Shown here piece by piece: positions 21,265 to 32,511 of a stretch of 64,000 nt of DNA. Source of the stretch: Acanthosepion lycidas (Eukaryota; Mollusca; Cephalopoda; Sepiida; Sepiidae); the NCBI GenBank assembly GCA_963932145.1, contig OZ010588.1, forward strand, positions 101,553,512 through 101,617,511, read 5' to 3'. Position numbers and translations under genes: made by a program. Positions within the stretch are counted from its first letter, which is position 1, and the number at the start of each line of letters is the position of its first letter. The notes under the pieces are model-generated. The model was not told the DNA's origin and searched no databases. It worked only from the letters and a program-made list of their open reading frames with translations.

Positions 21265-22890
21265 AACCGTAAACATCTATATATTTTTTGTCATAGATTT
21301 ACATGTTTACTAATGCCTTTAGGATAAAACTCTATAAGTTTTGATGCCAACAAATCTTTGAATGCAGTTTCTGCATCGTCTTGGCAATTGGATGACTTTT
21401 AGCAAACAATCGTCGGGATGCTTGAAAAAGTTGTGATCAATGAGGGAGAGATCAGGAAAATATGGCGCATATTTCAAAATCTGATATCATATATCGGTGA
21501 ACATCCCCAGTTTTCTTCTGATATGTAGACGAGCATTGTTATGTAGAAGAATTAACCAGTGAAAATTGCATTCTGAATTTTTTGAAAGTTGCTGACAGTA
21601 AAGTTCGGCATTGATGCTCTTGTCAGTTTCCAGAAAGCTATCAATGGATATCGAAAATCTCGGACCGCCGTTAGACACTTTTATCCTCTGTCAGTGTAAT
21701 TTCGGTTTTGCATCGTGTTTGGATGGTTCGTCATCTACAAGCCATTGAGCCGATCCCATGAAGGATCCATTTCACATCAAAAGTTCCTATCAGATCAATG
21801 AATGGATTATTAGCAGTTGCAGCATCGAACGTGCTTCGAATAGTCGAAATCTTCGACTTTCAATTTGAGTTCATTTGGATGCCATTTATCAATTTACTTA
21901 GCCTTGCCAATTTTCTTGAGATGGTCAGACATTATGGAAACACTGACACCCATTATATGCAATATTTCTTTGATATTTTGATGTGTGGTTTGTTCGACTA
22001 TTGTTTTCACATGTAGTTTGTCAATTCCAAATGCACGTCTTGTTCGTCAAGACTCGTATCCCCACTGCGGAACTCCAGAAACTAACGCCGTAATGTCCGA
22101 TCACCAGTGGATCCGTCACCCCATGCTCTGTTAATGTTGGCAATAGTTTGAGAAGCGTTATAACCAAGTTTAAACTCAAAGGAAAAAAGGAAAGGCATTT
22201 TGTCATGTTCGAGATAAAGGGTATACAGGGTGTCCATAAAGTTCCTGTGCACTTTAAAAAAATTATAACTTTATTTGTATTTGCGATAGAAATAGTTTGT
22301 AAAAAATGTTATATAGTTTAATGTACCAAGTTTTAAGTATAGCTAAAATAACTAATATGATTTCAGGCATTACTTTAAATCAGTTGGTAAATGTTTTCCG
22401 TGAACTGCAATATCGTATCACACTTTGTATTGCTAATGATGGAGGACATGTGGAAACTTAAATAAAATTTCAATAAAACCTTAAAGAATATAGATTTACT
22501 TCTTTCTAATTCTTATTACAAATTATTTCTATCGCAAATACAAATAAAGTTATAAATTTTTAAAGTGCACACGAACTTTATGGACACCTTGTATAATATA
22601 ATGCTCTGATTTAAATTATGAAAGAGATTGATATAAAATTAACAAAGAGGACATTTTAATTGTTATGAATAAGTAATATATTTTTGTGCAACTATCATAA
22701 TATATGAGAAAACAATTGTGGTATTAAAATAAGCAACTCTCATTTCCTATCTCGCTATTATCCACTAAAATAAAATACACGTTATCAGCGCTGAAGCTGA
22801 ATTAGTCAAATAAAGTTTCTAGTAGTTGTTATATTACAACAGTTAAAAGGTTTATTCTCAAAATCGGACATTATTTTCTGAACAGCCTAA
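21265..22890 (-). mobile_element. mariner relic, minus strand, carrying a nested MITE
   Basis: The right end at 22890 is a mariner terminus (minus strand TTAGGCTGTTCAGAAAATAA), matching the left terminus of the element at 23531. Minus-strand fragments include FEFKLGYNASQTIANI and STGDRTLR (22200-22050), NAELYCQQL and LLHNNARLHI (21620-21520, second catalytic Asp changed to Asn), and FPDLSLIDHNFF (about 21450, third Asp). The 5' UTR is interrupted by a 366-bp element at 22226-22591. The 3' TIR is not found; the SINE at 21.0-21.26 kb abuts the relic. Confidence 0.8.
22226..22591. mobile_element. 366-bp non-autonomous Tc1/mariner element (MITE) with about 75-bp TIRs
   Basis: Starts CAGGGTGTCCATAAAGTTC and ends with the complementary ACTTTATGGACACCTTG, flanked by TA (22224-22225, 22592-22593). 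About 75 bp at each end are inverted copies with roughly five differences. The centre has a short stretch reading ELQYRITLCIANDGGHVET, which looks like a transposase C-terminus, so the element is an internal deletion derivative. It is inserted in the 5' UTR of the minus-strand mariner. Confidence 0.85.
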
Positions 22891-23008
22891 TGAACAATCA
22901 AATATGTTGAAACTTTCCCAGTAATACAAAAAAAAAATGTCCAAAACGTAGAAAATAAACAAATAAAACATCTCAAAAAATTATTGTGATCTTCAGCTAA
23001 ATGTTTCC

Positions 23009-23278
23009 TTGAACTTTGCTCACCCATATCAAGTGTCTAAAAGTACTTACATTTTATTTGCTGAAGCGGTGTATTTGGTACAGACCATGTCCACCTGTAA
23101 CCTTACACTAGGGCGATCTTGGAGGCCTGCCAGAGTTGTACCAACTTTGCTTGATGCCATTGTTGATTACCTCAAGCTCCTGAATGGGGGTTGGAGTTTA
23201 CCGCCGGATTTTGTTTATTCGACTGCGTTGGAAGAGCAGCAGGTAGGCGTTCCAACCAAGAAAGCGTTGAGTGTCTAA
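23009..23278 (+). other. Unrecognised 89-codon open frame in a GC-richer island
   Basis: The region 23020-23400 is clearly richer in G+C than its surroundings. The frame begins MNFAHPYQVSKSTY and has no domain I recognise; no splice or start context supports it as a gene. It lies in the 640-bp spacer between two head-to-head mariners. It might be an old coding fragment or part of an unidentified repeat. Confidence 0.3.
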
Positions 23279-23530
23279 GCAGGAAGCTGAAGGCAGTTTG
23301 GTACGTGACTTGGACTCCGTCTGGGACAAAGAGTGAAATCTTTGACGTCTTCCAATTTTTTGTTAAGCCTTGCAGTCAAAAGCATCTGTGGCCAAGAATT
23401 CCGAATGTATAAATGTATACAGTTCTTTTGAGATACTAAGATGAAGGATTATTTATTGTTAATGTGTTTTTCCACATTCTTATTATATTTATATTTGAAA
23501 TAGTCTGTCTGTACAGTTCTTTAGCTGTTA

Positions 23531-24600
23531 TTAGGCTGTTCCGAAAATAATGCCCGGTTTTAGAATAAGCCTACGTGGAAGCTTTATTTGATTTATTCAG
23601 CTTTAGCGCTGAAAAACGTCTATTGTATTTTAGTGGATAATAGCGAGATAGGAAATGAGATATGCTTATTTTAATACCAAAATTGTTTTCTAATATATTA
23701 TGATAGTTGAAAAAAATATATTATTCATAACGATTAAAATCTCCTCTTCGTTAATTTGACTTCAATCTCTTTCAGAATTTAACTTAACACATTATATAAT
23801 CTTCAAAATTATATACACCTCATCTTGAACATGAAAATGAAGAGTTTTTATTTATTTATTTATTTATTTATTTCCCTTTTTCATGAGTTTAACCTTGGCT
23901 ATAATGGTTCTTAAACTGCTGCCAATATTAAAACGGCATACTGTGAAGGATCCACTTGTGATCGAACAGTACGACGCTGGTTTGTGAAGTTCCGCAGTGG
24001 GAATACGAGTCTTCAGCATCAAGGTGAAAGAGGGACTGAAATTAACAGTCAACATGGGAAAACAGTAGTTGAACAAAACGAACATCAAACGGTCAGAAAA
24101 AATTTCAGATGTTGGGTGTCAGCATTTCAACACTTTGGAAGAATCTTAAGAAAATTGGCAAAGTGATGAAAGGCGAAAAATGCATTTCACGTGAACACAG
24201 AGAAAGTGTTTGCCGGTCTGAAGTGTGTTCGATGCCGCATCTGCAAAATTTGGATGAACCATTTCTTGATTGAATAGCGACTTGGGATGAGAATTGGATT
24301 TTTTATGAGAACCGTGAAGGATCGGCTCGATCATGACGAAGCACCAAAACACTTTCCAAGAAATTGCACCGGCAGAAGATTATGGCGACTTTCACGTTGT
24401 TCGTCATTGGCGTAGTAAATTGTAGCATTATTGGAGCTAACCAGAGATACACTGCCAAAGTTTCCTGTCAGGAACTGAATAAAATTCACATTCCATTAAG
24501 CAAAAATGCGAGTGGCACAAAGATGTGGGTAGATATTAGCCTTTTCGAGGAACTCCGTAATGATTTTACACATCACTGGTGACTGCCAGCAGGAGGGCGT
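23531..24600 (+). mobile_element. mariner relic, plus strand
   Basis: Left terminus TTAGGCTGTTCCGAAAATAA preceded by TA (23529-23530). The transposase pseudogene is visible from about 23885: HEFNLGYNGS, STCDRTVRRWFVKFRSG, SISTLWKNLKKIGKV, then ATWDENWIFYENREG (first Asp) near 24280-24320, and QELNKIHIPLSKNASG. An ATTT microsatellite lies in its N-terminus (23848-23872). Later catalytic residues and the right TIR are not readable. It is the same family as the minus copy at 21.3-22.9 kb. Confidence 0.8.
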
Positions 24601-24609
24601 CTCCCTGAC

Positions 24610-25720
24610 CGCTACATTCACGTTTTTGTTGATTGGTTCTAAAGATTGAGATGCCGTTTTAATCGATATTTGGCTTTTCTTGGCTTACATATATCTGCAG
24701 TGAGTTGTCCTTGTTTTATTTTATTTTATTTTTTATTTTTTGGAAATCTCCGAATTTTCACCCTTTTCGGCCACCATATTTTCGGTATTGTTTGTCGGTA
24801 TGCTTAGTAATTTCCTTATTTAAGCTTTTTCCAGCCTCCATTCCTTCAATGACATCATTGCTAAGGTCAATTGATGAATCTACGATCACATCGGATTTTT
24901 ACATTTATCATGTGAGGTTTTCATTTTATTAGGTCCAAATTGATATTTTCATTGCCCTACTTAGGGTAACCATTTTTAACCAATTTTTTTAATAAATATA
25001 TATTTCTCCCTTTTTTAAAAGCAGAGAGTGTTTATTTTTCTTTTAAATAAAAATGGAAAGAAAAAAAAAATTAAATTTAAATTACACAAAAAGAAAAAAC
25101 ATAAATGCAAGGAAATAATTCAGACAAAAAATTACAAAATTCTTCGACAGAAAAAGGAAATACAGACAATACAAACTTATCAAAATAAAACAAAAATGGT
25201 TAGACGAGCAAAAGGCTACTTAAAAAAAAGAAAATTTATACAAAGCAAGACAGACGAGAAAGACGAAAAATTAAACGTGAACAAAGGTCATTTTTTTAAT
25301 ACAACAGCAAAAAATTCAAGCAAATGGGAAGAATACAGATACAACAAAATCAAAAAACGAGACACGTTAAAATTTTGCGACTAAAATAACAAAAATGGCC
25401 GACGTTGCCAAAAAAAAATCAAGTCTTGTCAATAAAAATGACAGGAAAAAAAACAAACGTAATACAAAGACAATTTTTACCAAAAAACACGAATATTAAG
25501 AAACATTAGACAGATTAGTCAAAATAACCACGAAAAGTCAAATTAGAAAAAATAACACGAAAGATTTTAGAAATAAAAACACAGAATATTTAACAGGACA
25601 ACAAAAAACAAGGAACGAAATGACACGTAAAAAAAAAAAAATAATAATAGATAAACAAAGAAAATAAAGAACAGAGAATTAAAAGGAAAAAAATATCTTT
25701 AAAAAGTTCCAGAGAGTGAC
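24610..25720. other. T-rich then A-rich stretch, no supported gene
   Basis: 24.70-25.02 kb is T-rich and 25.03-25.72 kb is extremely A-rich. The 118-codon frame at 25028-25384 is Lys/Thr-rich and is what A-rich DNA would give by chance. It might be a leader of a LINE on the minus strand, but no motif shows that. Confidence 0.4.
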
Positions 25721-25851
25721 AAAACACGTCAGGTGATCACCACTGGCCTTAGTGATCGGAAAAAAGAACTCCAGCTACAGAGGTGCCATAGAGAAAAGCA
25801 TTATCTATTTGTAAAACGTCACAAAATGTGGCACAAGGCCAAAATGTGGAT

Positions 25852-26056
25852 TGTATAAAAGGACAGTATTCTTCTACCTTAATATTAAACTTAGCTAGCC
25901 ACAAACGCTGACCCAAACATACCACAATATTCCTTACATGAAAACAACGATTTCTTACTTATCATTCTAACTTCATCCACCATAATGCCTCAAAATTCCT
26001 ATGAAGTCCTAACTAGTCCCCATATGGATAAATCATTGTCTGTCGAGGAAGAGGAA
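25852..26056 (+). promoter_or_regulatory. TATA-box-like site with a short downstream frame
   Basis: GTATAAAAGG at about 25854-25863 is a good TATA match. An ATG at 25983 opens a 24-codon frame MPQNSYEVLTSPHMDK to a stop near 26055. The arrangement could be the promoter and leader of a decayed LTR or other retroelement. No LTR pair or gag/pol follows, so the call is weak. Confidence 0.25.
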
Positions 26057-26469
26057 TAAAACAATTTCAAATCTAACACCAACGTGTATTTAAAATATGA
26101 AAAAACAATTTACATGAAACAAAAAATAATAGTAATACACCCACCCAATCCTTAATGCGGCAGAAAAATCAGTTAGCGGGACGAAATCAATGCGGGACTT
26201 TAATGATATAAAACATTCATTCATCTCTTGCATTCATTCAAACGCACACTCATTCAAACACAACAGATACGAAAATTGCACCCAAGACGAAATGCGCCAC
26301 GCATCTACTAGAGATCTGAATTCTGCTCACCCAAATGAGGGAGGGAAGGGGAATTAAACCAAATAAAATAGGGACAGAAATAAAAGGGGTCAATAAGCAG
26401 GCAACCCGTAGCTAAGTTAAGTTGAAAGAAGAAACTAAGGACAAAACGGAAACCTCAATTAGCCTAAAT

Positions 26470-27745
26470 CTGGGTGGGGTTATCCAGTGTTCAAAGCAGA
26501 TAGAACAATATTCTTATGCCTAACCGGAATCAAAGAGCCACTTCAAGTCGGCCACTTTTACTCGACGCAAGCGCGGAAGACTCGCCCATCTTTTGCCAAA
26601 TTCAGATGGAGTGAGGGGCCGCCTTTCCGTCATAATATTGTCTTTAAGCTATTGACCTTAATGCTTAAAGTACAAATTCAGTTTGGAAGAATTGAATTTT
26701 TCGTTCCCATAGAATCCCTTCTGACTTGTCTTCCAAATCACGACTTGCATAACACCTAGTAATCAAAAGAACACAGAGTGTTCAACCTTCGTCAGCGACG
26801 GTACAACATTGCTACAGACAGAACTGGCCTCGAAGACGAACAATTTTCCGCGTAGGATACAAACTATGATACCTTCAACTAACTTGGAAACAGCACAACG
26901 ACCCTGCAACTAGGCTCTCCACGTCTCCATCACAGGGAGCGTAGTTTGAAGATTGCTCCAAGCCCTCCGAACAAAATAGTTTGCCGATCCTCAGGGCCCT
27001 ATGAATCATCAACCATGTGAGTGATGCCTCATTGTTATTGAGGCATTTCAACGCGGACGCCCACGGTCACATTGAGCGAGCTTCCTGCTTCGTAAACCGG
27101 AGCTCGTCAATCAGATCATCTCGTATGGATCCCTTAACTAACACCTGATATAATGCCCATTGGAGACAACGCCTGGAAGTTAGACAGGCCACCCAACGCC
27201 CGTAAGGGTTGATTCAGAGCAATGCGACATTTTCAATAAAAGGAGCATCCGCCACGGGGTAAACGGTGGAAGGCTCCCCGGCGCACGATTGCACACGTCT
27301 CAGAACTTCCTTCTAGAAGGCACCCTTTACATCACATCCAAATCGAGACATTCGAGACGCCTCTATTTGTCCAAGTCCACATTACCTCCCGAGGGTGTTC
27401 ATTACGGTTCGTATCGACAAGATCAAACTTATCGATAAAGCTACGAAATAGTTTCATGTCCCGGTTGTTAGTACCTGAATTTGATCCTATACGATCTATG
27501 TCGTTGTCAAGGGCGGCATTCCAATCACCCGCGAAGACTACCCGACGTGTTGTCGTCAAAAACGGTTCGGCCACCGAAAAAAATCAGGCTGCTCAGATTG
27601 ATCATTGGGAGTATAAACCCCAATGAGGCTAAGAGTCTTATTCTTCATGGTAACATCCAGCACGCAAAGCCTTCCCGAAGGATCTGCGAAGACAAGAGTA
27701 CACGCATCCTTCAAAGACTTGCTCACCAGGCAAGAAGACACCAAC
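26470..27745 (-). pseudogene. LINE ORF2 pseudogene: endonuclease plus C-terminal part
   Basis: Starts SSCLVSKSLKDACTLVFADP, matching the ORF2 start of the right-edge LINE, then SLIGVYTPNDQSEQPDFFRW and VVFAGDWNAALDNDIDRIGS, the GDWN motif of APE-type endonucleases. From about 27330 leftwards comes INPYGRWVACLTSRRCLQWA, LMIHRALR and CDGDVES, a Cys/His-containing ORF2 C-terminus. No YADD or other reverse-transcriptase box lies between, so the catalytic polymerase has been deleted. Confidence 0.78.
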
Positions 27746-27754
27746 GACCTGTCT

Positions 27755-29155
27755 CATTGATCCAGTGCCCATCTCACTCTTGATGGTGCCATCAAGTGAC
27801 AGGCCGCCAATGTCCCCGGGAACGTTATTTTACGAGCGCTATACAGGGTTAGGGGAACATAAACGGGGAGCCTCCCTGTACAGTCTTTTTTTTTCAATTC
27901 TGTTATTTAGTTGTCGTGCATATAGGCCGCTGGGGGCACCAATTTCAGAGACTTGTTTGATTTGTATATCATCTCTCATCTGCTGCGTACCTGGATACGA
28001 TCTCACAATGATCAGCAACCTTTTGGCTCTCTGAAAATTTTGGGGAAACTCATCGTCTTTTCCGTTGATCTGTCGGAAATTAAATAAATATTTTAGATCT
28101 TTTGAGTTCCTTGTCTGTGCAAAAAACCCTCTTTGTTTGCTCCCTCGATATGTCTTCCCCAGATAAATATGGCGGCTTTACTTTTTTTTCTTTTTCTGTC
28201 ACAGACGGAGCTTCGGGATTTCTGCTTCATTTTGTGCTTTTTTTATTTTTTGGTGAATATTGAGAAGGAGTAGGATTTTGTGTTGAAGTAGAGGTTGCTT
28301 TCGGAGTATGCACATGTGTATTTTCAACAGGTGATTTTTGCGGCAACAGAATGTCTTGGACTATTTTGTTTAATAGGAGATACTGTCAATGATTTTGGTG
28401 GAGGTGAATGAGGAACTGTTTTTGTTTTGGCTGTAGGGGAAGACGGAATGAGAGGCCTGAAACCCCCAGAGGCTTTTGTTTTTTGTTACGGTAATTTACC
28501 CACGTACACATGGAGAGGGAAGTTTCCAGCAGTCAGCTCTAACAGTCCGACCGAACTTTTTTTTTCTGTAACACTCTCGTTTGTATATGTTTGTATTACT
28601 GTTTTTGTTAATATATTTGTTTAACTCAATTCCTCGCATTGTGGCTATATTTCTGGCTCTAGCAAGGCCACAATAGTTGTTCAGACCGCTTTGCATCCAA
28701 ATGTCCTTTTAGTTTTTTCAAGTTTAATTTTTTTCCCAGCTTGGTTCATTTATTTTCTTACAGAAAAACGGATTTGTAGGCGCATAAGCCTGGGCCGTCA
28801 CCATTAATGTTGGTATAGGGAATGGATTTATAGGTGTTAATATCCCTGGGGTCATGCTGAGACTGATGTCCCGCTGTTCGACACTTTCCTCTGCCCCTAC
28901 CAAGCCATTCCTTTTCTTCCTTCTCTATATCCGCACTTGCGGAAGTATTCGATTTTTTTTTTTTTTGGTGGTGGGCTCTGGTAGAGAACCCAACCGAGGG
29001 ATTGTTTTCAACAGTCCGTGTCACTGGTCGTCCCATTGCAGGCGCCGCAGAACTGACAGTATCGGCTAGAGGGCGATTTTGGTTGCCTGCGGCTGGAATG
29101 TCAGAAGACTTCTTTCCTGGACAGGAGGTTAGAGGTGACCAATCTCTCCACACTG
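27755..29155 (-). pseudogene. LINE ORF1 pseudogene (partial)
   Basis: CPGKKSSDIPAAGNQNRPL and SAAPAMGRPVTRTVENNPSV (29110-28980) align with CPGKKAPGVPVAGDQNPPL in the intact ORF1. Further down FFAQTRNSKDLKYLFNF and FPQNFQRAKRLLIIVRSYPG (28130-28000) align with VFGQTRNPKDLKILWNF. The last piece DIGGLSLDGTIKSEMGTGSM (about 27820-27760) matches the intact C-terminus. Multiple frames and stops; not functional. In the intact protein this region binds element RNA. Confidence 0.8.
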
Positions 29156-29379
29156 AAAGAAAAAATCAAAAATAAATCAAAGAGGAATAAATCAAAGAAT
29201 GAAGGATAAATTAAATCAACTCATAAAATAAGACTTCATGGAATTAGGGTGTAAAATAAAAACGGGAGTGAGTGAAAACTGAAGAAGAAAATTCCAAACA
29301 TTTTTTCGAAAAACAGTTCCTTACTTTTTGCTTACGTTTATAAGTAACTGTGGTAAGCAATGGAAATTAATCGCTAGTT

Positions 29380-29884
29380 ACTTACAATCGCCTGAAGAAG
29401 TAAAATCAATATCCTGAAAAAAGCTTTTGTGTAGAGATTTCAACAAGGTTTTATTATAATCTTTTATAATAAAAATAATACTAATATATTGCTATACTTT
29501 GTAGTTAGCACTTTTTAAAATGTTTAAAATAGAAACATGATGAAATCACTACATAAAACTTTCATGTTTCAATACTGTGATTGTACTTCTTCAGGTGATT
29601 TTAAGTTACTGGTGATTAGTTCAGTTACTTACTACTGCTTGAAGAAGTATAATCAAAATATTAAAACAGGAAAGCTTCTCTGTAGTGATTTCAACATGTT
29701 TTTATTGTAATCTTTTATAATAAAAATAAGTATATATACATACATACTTATAAATATAAATGAGAATAGGAAAACTAGTTATTGCTGCAATAACTACAGT
29801 TTTCCTATTGTGATTTATATTTATAAATATTTATAAATATTGTCTTTTCTACAGGTTAACTCTGAGAAATTTTCATACATACAT

Positions 29885-29910
<26 letters not shown>
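29380..29910. repeat. Cluster of Penelope-like repeat ends with hammerhead-like cores
   Basis: Three copies (plus at about 29391-29480, minus at 29500-29600, plus at 29640-29730) of a 100-bp sequence with CTGAAGAAG and, 12-20 nt on, GAAACATGAAAG, then TGTAGTGATTTCAACA. A fourth copy is at 49090-49205. A hairpin at 29765-29808 (AATAGGAAAACT arms) leads to TCTGAGAAATTTTC, the same end as at 35.2 kb. (AT)n follows at 29889-29937. Confidence 0.6.
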
Positions 29911-29939
<29 letters not shown>

Positions 29940-29979
29940 TATCAAATTATCCAAGGCTTCATTTTTTATTATAGGTATC

Positions 29980-30545
29980 AAGAATCTCGACTGAATCTTT
30001 CTAATTTCTTTTTATTATTTTGTACTTTATCGCCTACACTTCAAGTGGAACTCGTACACACAATCCATCGCTAAAGATGCAGGCAAAATCGTCGGTTCCT
30101 TGCACCTCTCCAGCAAGCACGTAACTCTTCCTGCTATCCTTTACCGTTACAAGAGCTAGATTAGGCCGGAACTAGCCTATCTTCACTGTACAATAGTGTG
30201 TGTTTCCGCGTTCTTGTAGGCGACGATTTATTTTCCACACTGTAACCCCCATTTACACAGACGAGATGTCTCAAGCCTTTTAATTCTCCAACGGTATTTC
30301 TATGATGCGTTGTCAGATGGACTCTTTATTTCCACCAGTCTGAACATTCAGGGCTAAGACTCGCCATATCACTAACATTGTAGCTAACCAGACCTATTCT
30401 CTTCATGTCCAGCTGGTGAAATGCAAGTTCTACTCAAGAAGTTACTTGCCACGGACTGCTACCTTGTTGAACCGACTGCCAAGAAGCTGCTTCGCCCGAT
30501 CAAACTTAACCAGTTCAAATATAGGTTTCACCACACATAACCGTA
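29980..30545 (+). pseudogene. CR1/Jockey-like LINE reverse transcriptase remnant
   Basis: Plus-strand pieces read WNSYTQSIAKDAGKIVGSLH, PAILYRYKS, then HRRDVSSLLILQRYFYDALS, and finally KLLRPIKLNQFKYRFHH, in the order of the thumb and C-terminus of CR1/Jockey-type enzymes. Stops and frame changes throughout. A relative of the upstream part is at 56840-57340. Confidence 0.75.
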
Positions 30546-30639
30546 TAAGCTATATCTCTTAATATATAACACTGTACTTCGAGTGGTCCCAGATCCTTGT
30601 AACGGATGAGCTCCATTATAAAAAAATATTTTATATAAT

Positions 30640-30945
30640 GCTGTTATAACACACACACACACACACATGCTATTATGCTCTCGATCATTTCGGTAGAGCA
30701 CTGTTGAGAGAGAGAGTGGGGATAATTCTAAACCGCAGCCGTCTCCGCTAACGCAACGCTCTTCATTAAAGAAATTGAGCACTAATCGTAAAAAAAAAGT
30801 TAGAATTTCCCTTTCCCTTCGCCGTGCGCTGATAGCTCAGAGGTAGAAACTTCGGCTGATGCCAAATCGGTCGCGTTGAAGCAATCGGATGTCAAACCGC
30901 ATTGATGAGCTGTGATACAGCGAAACAGGCCTGTATGTGGATGAT
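30640..30945 (+). mobile_element. Retrozyme-like / hammerhead SINE repeat, copy 2
   Basis: Homologous to 50290-50600 (inverted). It has a tRNA-like A box TAGCTCAGAGG (30833-30843) and, at 30897-30940, a nearly canonical type I hammerhead: stem I CCGCA with TGTGG, core TTGATGA (first base C to T), stem II GCTG-TGATA-CAGC, GAAA, and a palindromic stem III ACAGGCCTGT followed by A, the predicted cleavage nucleotide (30935). The B box is deleted in this copy. The left end has degenerated into (AC)n. Confidence 0.6.
30897..30940 (+). ncRNA. Type I hammerhead ribozyme candidate
   Basis: All three stems can be drawn around the core as listed for the host repeat: stem I 5 bp, stem II 4 bp, stem III a self-complementary 10-mer with no loop. 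Such stem III palindromes are known to work mainly as dimers. One core position (C3) is U here, which would be expected to weaken or abolish cleavage. Confidence 0.6.
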
Positions 30946-30949
30946 ATTT

Positions 30950-30952
<3 letters not shown>

Positions 30953-30987
<35 letters not shown>

Positions 30988-30995
30988 GTGTACGA

Positions 30996-31060
<65 letters not shown>
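30953..31060. repeat. (AT)n arrays flanking a short GTGTGTACGAG spacer
   Basis: Two AT runs, 30953-30983 and 30997-31060. Confidence 0.95.
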
Positions 31061-31061
<1 letters not shown>

Positions 31062-31100
31062 TAGCTTAAAAGCCTCCCTATCGAGTGGCATTTAAGCTAG
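31060..31100. repeat. Short inverted repeat CTAGCTTAAA / TTTAAGCTAG
   Basis: Arms of about 14 bp (one mismatch) with a 12-nt loop, directly after the (AT)n. Confidence 0.7.
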
Positions 31101-31623
31101 CTTCTGCCGATGGATCTTCAATGGTTCTTCATCGCTATAGAGAAGCAGATACGATAGACATCAATAAACTAAAGAAGAACTCCAAATTGATCGATTCGTT
31201 TAAGTACGGCATTAATATTTAAGCTTACCTTTTAAAAGTTCGCGGATAATTCTTCTGTTGCCACTTAATTTAAAGTTTGATGTACATAGGTCATTACTTT
31301 CCGTATAAACAATTTTTTTTTTTTATTCGGTGACTTTCGCTACTTTCCGCAATTCATTTCGATTATTCCCGAATTTATTTACAAGTTATAAACATTGTTA
31401 CCGTAGAAACAAATTTGTCGCAAGAAATCACGTTGAAAACATTCCCAGAAACGAAAACTAGGGAATTTAAAATTTCAGTATTACGGTTCTGGAAACGGTC
31501 CAGAATGATTTTAATTTGCTCACGGAGTCAACCTGATTCCAAAATGGTATGACATTTTGGTGTACGGTCTGAAGGAGTAAAGTTGAAAAAGTGTGACACA
31601 ATGACACACTGATATTCACATTT

Positions 31624-31678
<55 letters not shown>

Positions 31679-32455
31679 TTAGGATTGTCACACTGCCTTC
31701 TGCTCATGTGGAGCGGCCATGTTTGCACTGTAACAGTAGCAAGAAAACTCATTAAGCTCAAACTTCGATCCCGTGACCACAATAGTAGCAACTATAAGCA
31801 CGCAAGAGAAGAAGACAGTGTAACCAACATAAAGATATGCTATGGCGAACGTGCAGATAATTTTTGATTTAACCTCATATATCTTTTTGTCTGTGACTTC
31901 TCTTCTAGATAAGATATTGACTGATCAAAACAGATTAAACTAAACTCTTCGATTCAAATATTATCTTAGATTTTCCATTTACTTTAAAAGTGCACAATAA
32001 AGGGACTTTCTTTTATTTCATCGACGGCCCTGAAGCGAAACAGACGACCAGGACGTAAAAATAAAAGAAATGTTTCGCCCGTATAAATACTGTTACGTCT
32101 CTGAGAAGTCTTATCTCTTTTGGGCAACTCGTTGAATAAAGGCAACATGTAGCGGTTACCTGTCCACATCTGAGACGAAATTCAGTTGCAGACAGGTAGC
32201 CTCTAACCGAAAATAGATATTATGCCTTGAAACTATAACAGAGGACTTTGACGTCCCTGTAGATAAGAGGGTGAAAATGGCTTACTCAGCACACGCGATG
32301 TCTTTGAAGAAGTTTTTCTAAGTAAACAGTTATTTCTTGAAGCCTAGAGTTTTTTTTCATGTGGTCAAAAACGTAAAGGCTTTCCTTTCAAATAGAAACG
32401 TTACAGCGATACAAAATGGAACAAATGCGTGTGGAGACAAGTTAGAAAATAAAAA
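31101..32455. other. Stretch without supported genes
   Basis: Contains (AT)n at 31627-31677 and, at about 31755-31775, AACTTCGATCCCG, a weak B-box match that might mark a SINE fragment. Nothing else recognised. Confidence 0.4.
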
Positions 32456-32463
32456 CTTTTGTG

Positions 32464-32511
<48 letters not shown>
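32464..32511. repeat. (AT)n-(GT)n compound microsatellite
   Basis: AT run passing into GT run. Confidence 0.95.

Larger units (their letters stand above)
26440..29155 (-). mobile_element. Deleted LINE copy related to the 61-64 kb element
   Basis: Read from the right, the copy begins inside the ORF1 zinc knuckle (C-G-E-I-G-H-L near 29153), continues through ORF1 and then into ORF2 endonuclease and a C-terminal ORF2 segment. The 5' truncation at 29155 is typical of target-primed reverse transcription. The reverse transcriptase region is missing, and ORF1 is joined to ORF2 without its first 70 or so codons. 3' end not precisely determined. Confidence 0.82.

Noticed and set aside
25028..25384. 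118-codon Lys-rich frame
   Set aside because: Lies in extremely A-rich DNA; the lysines follow from AAA codons and no domain is seen.
30820..30900. Functional tRNA gene with TAGCTCAGAGGTAG
   Set aside because: No B box in this copy, no cloverleaf, and the segment is part of a dispersed repeat.
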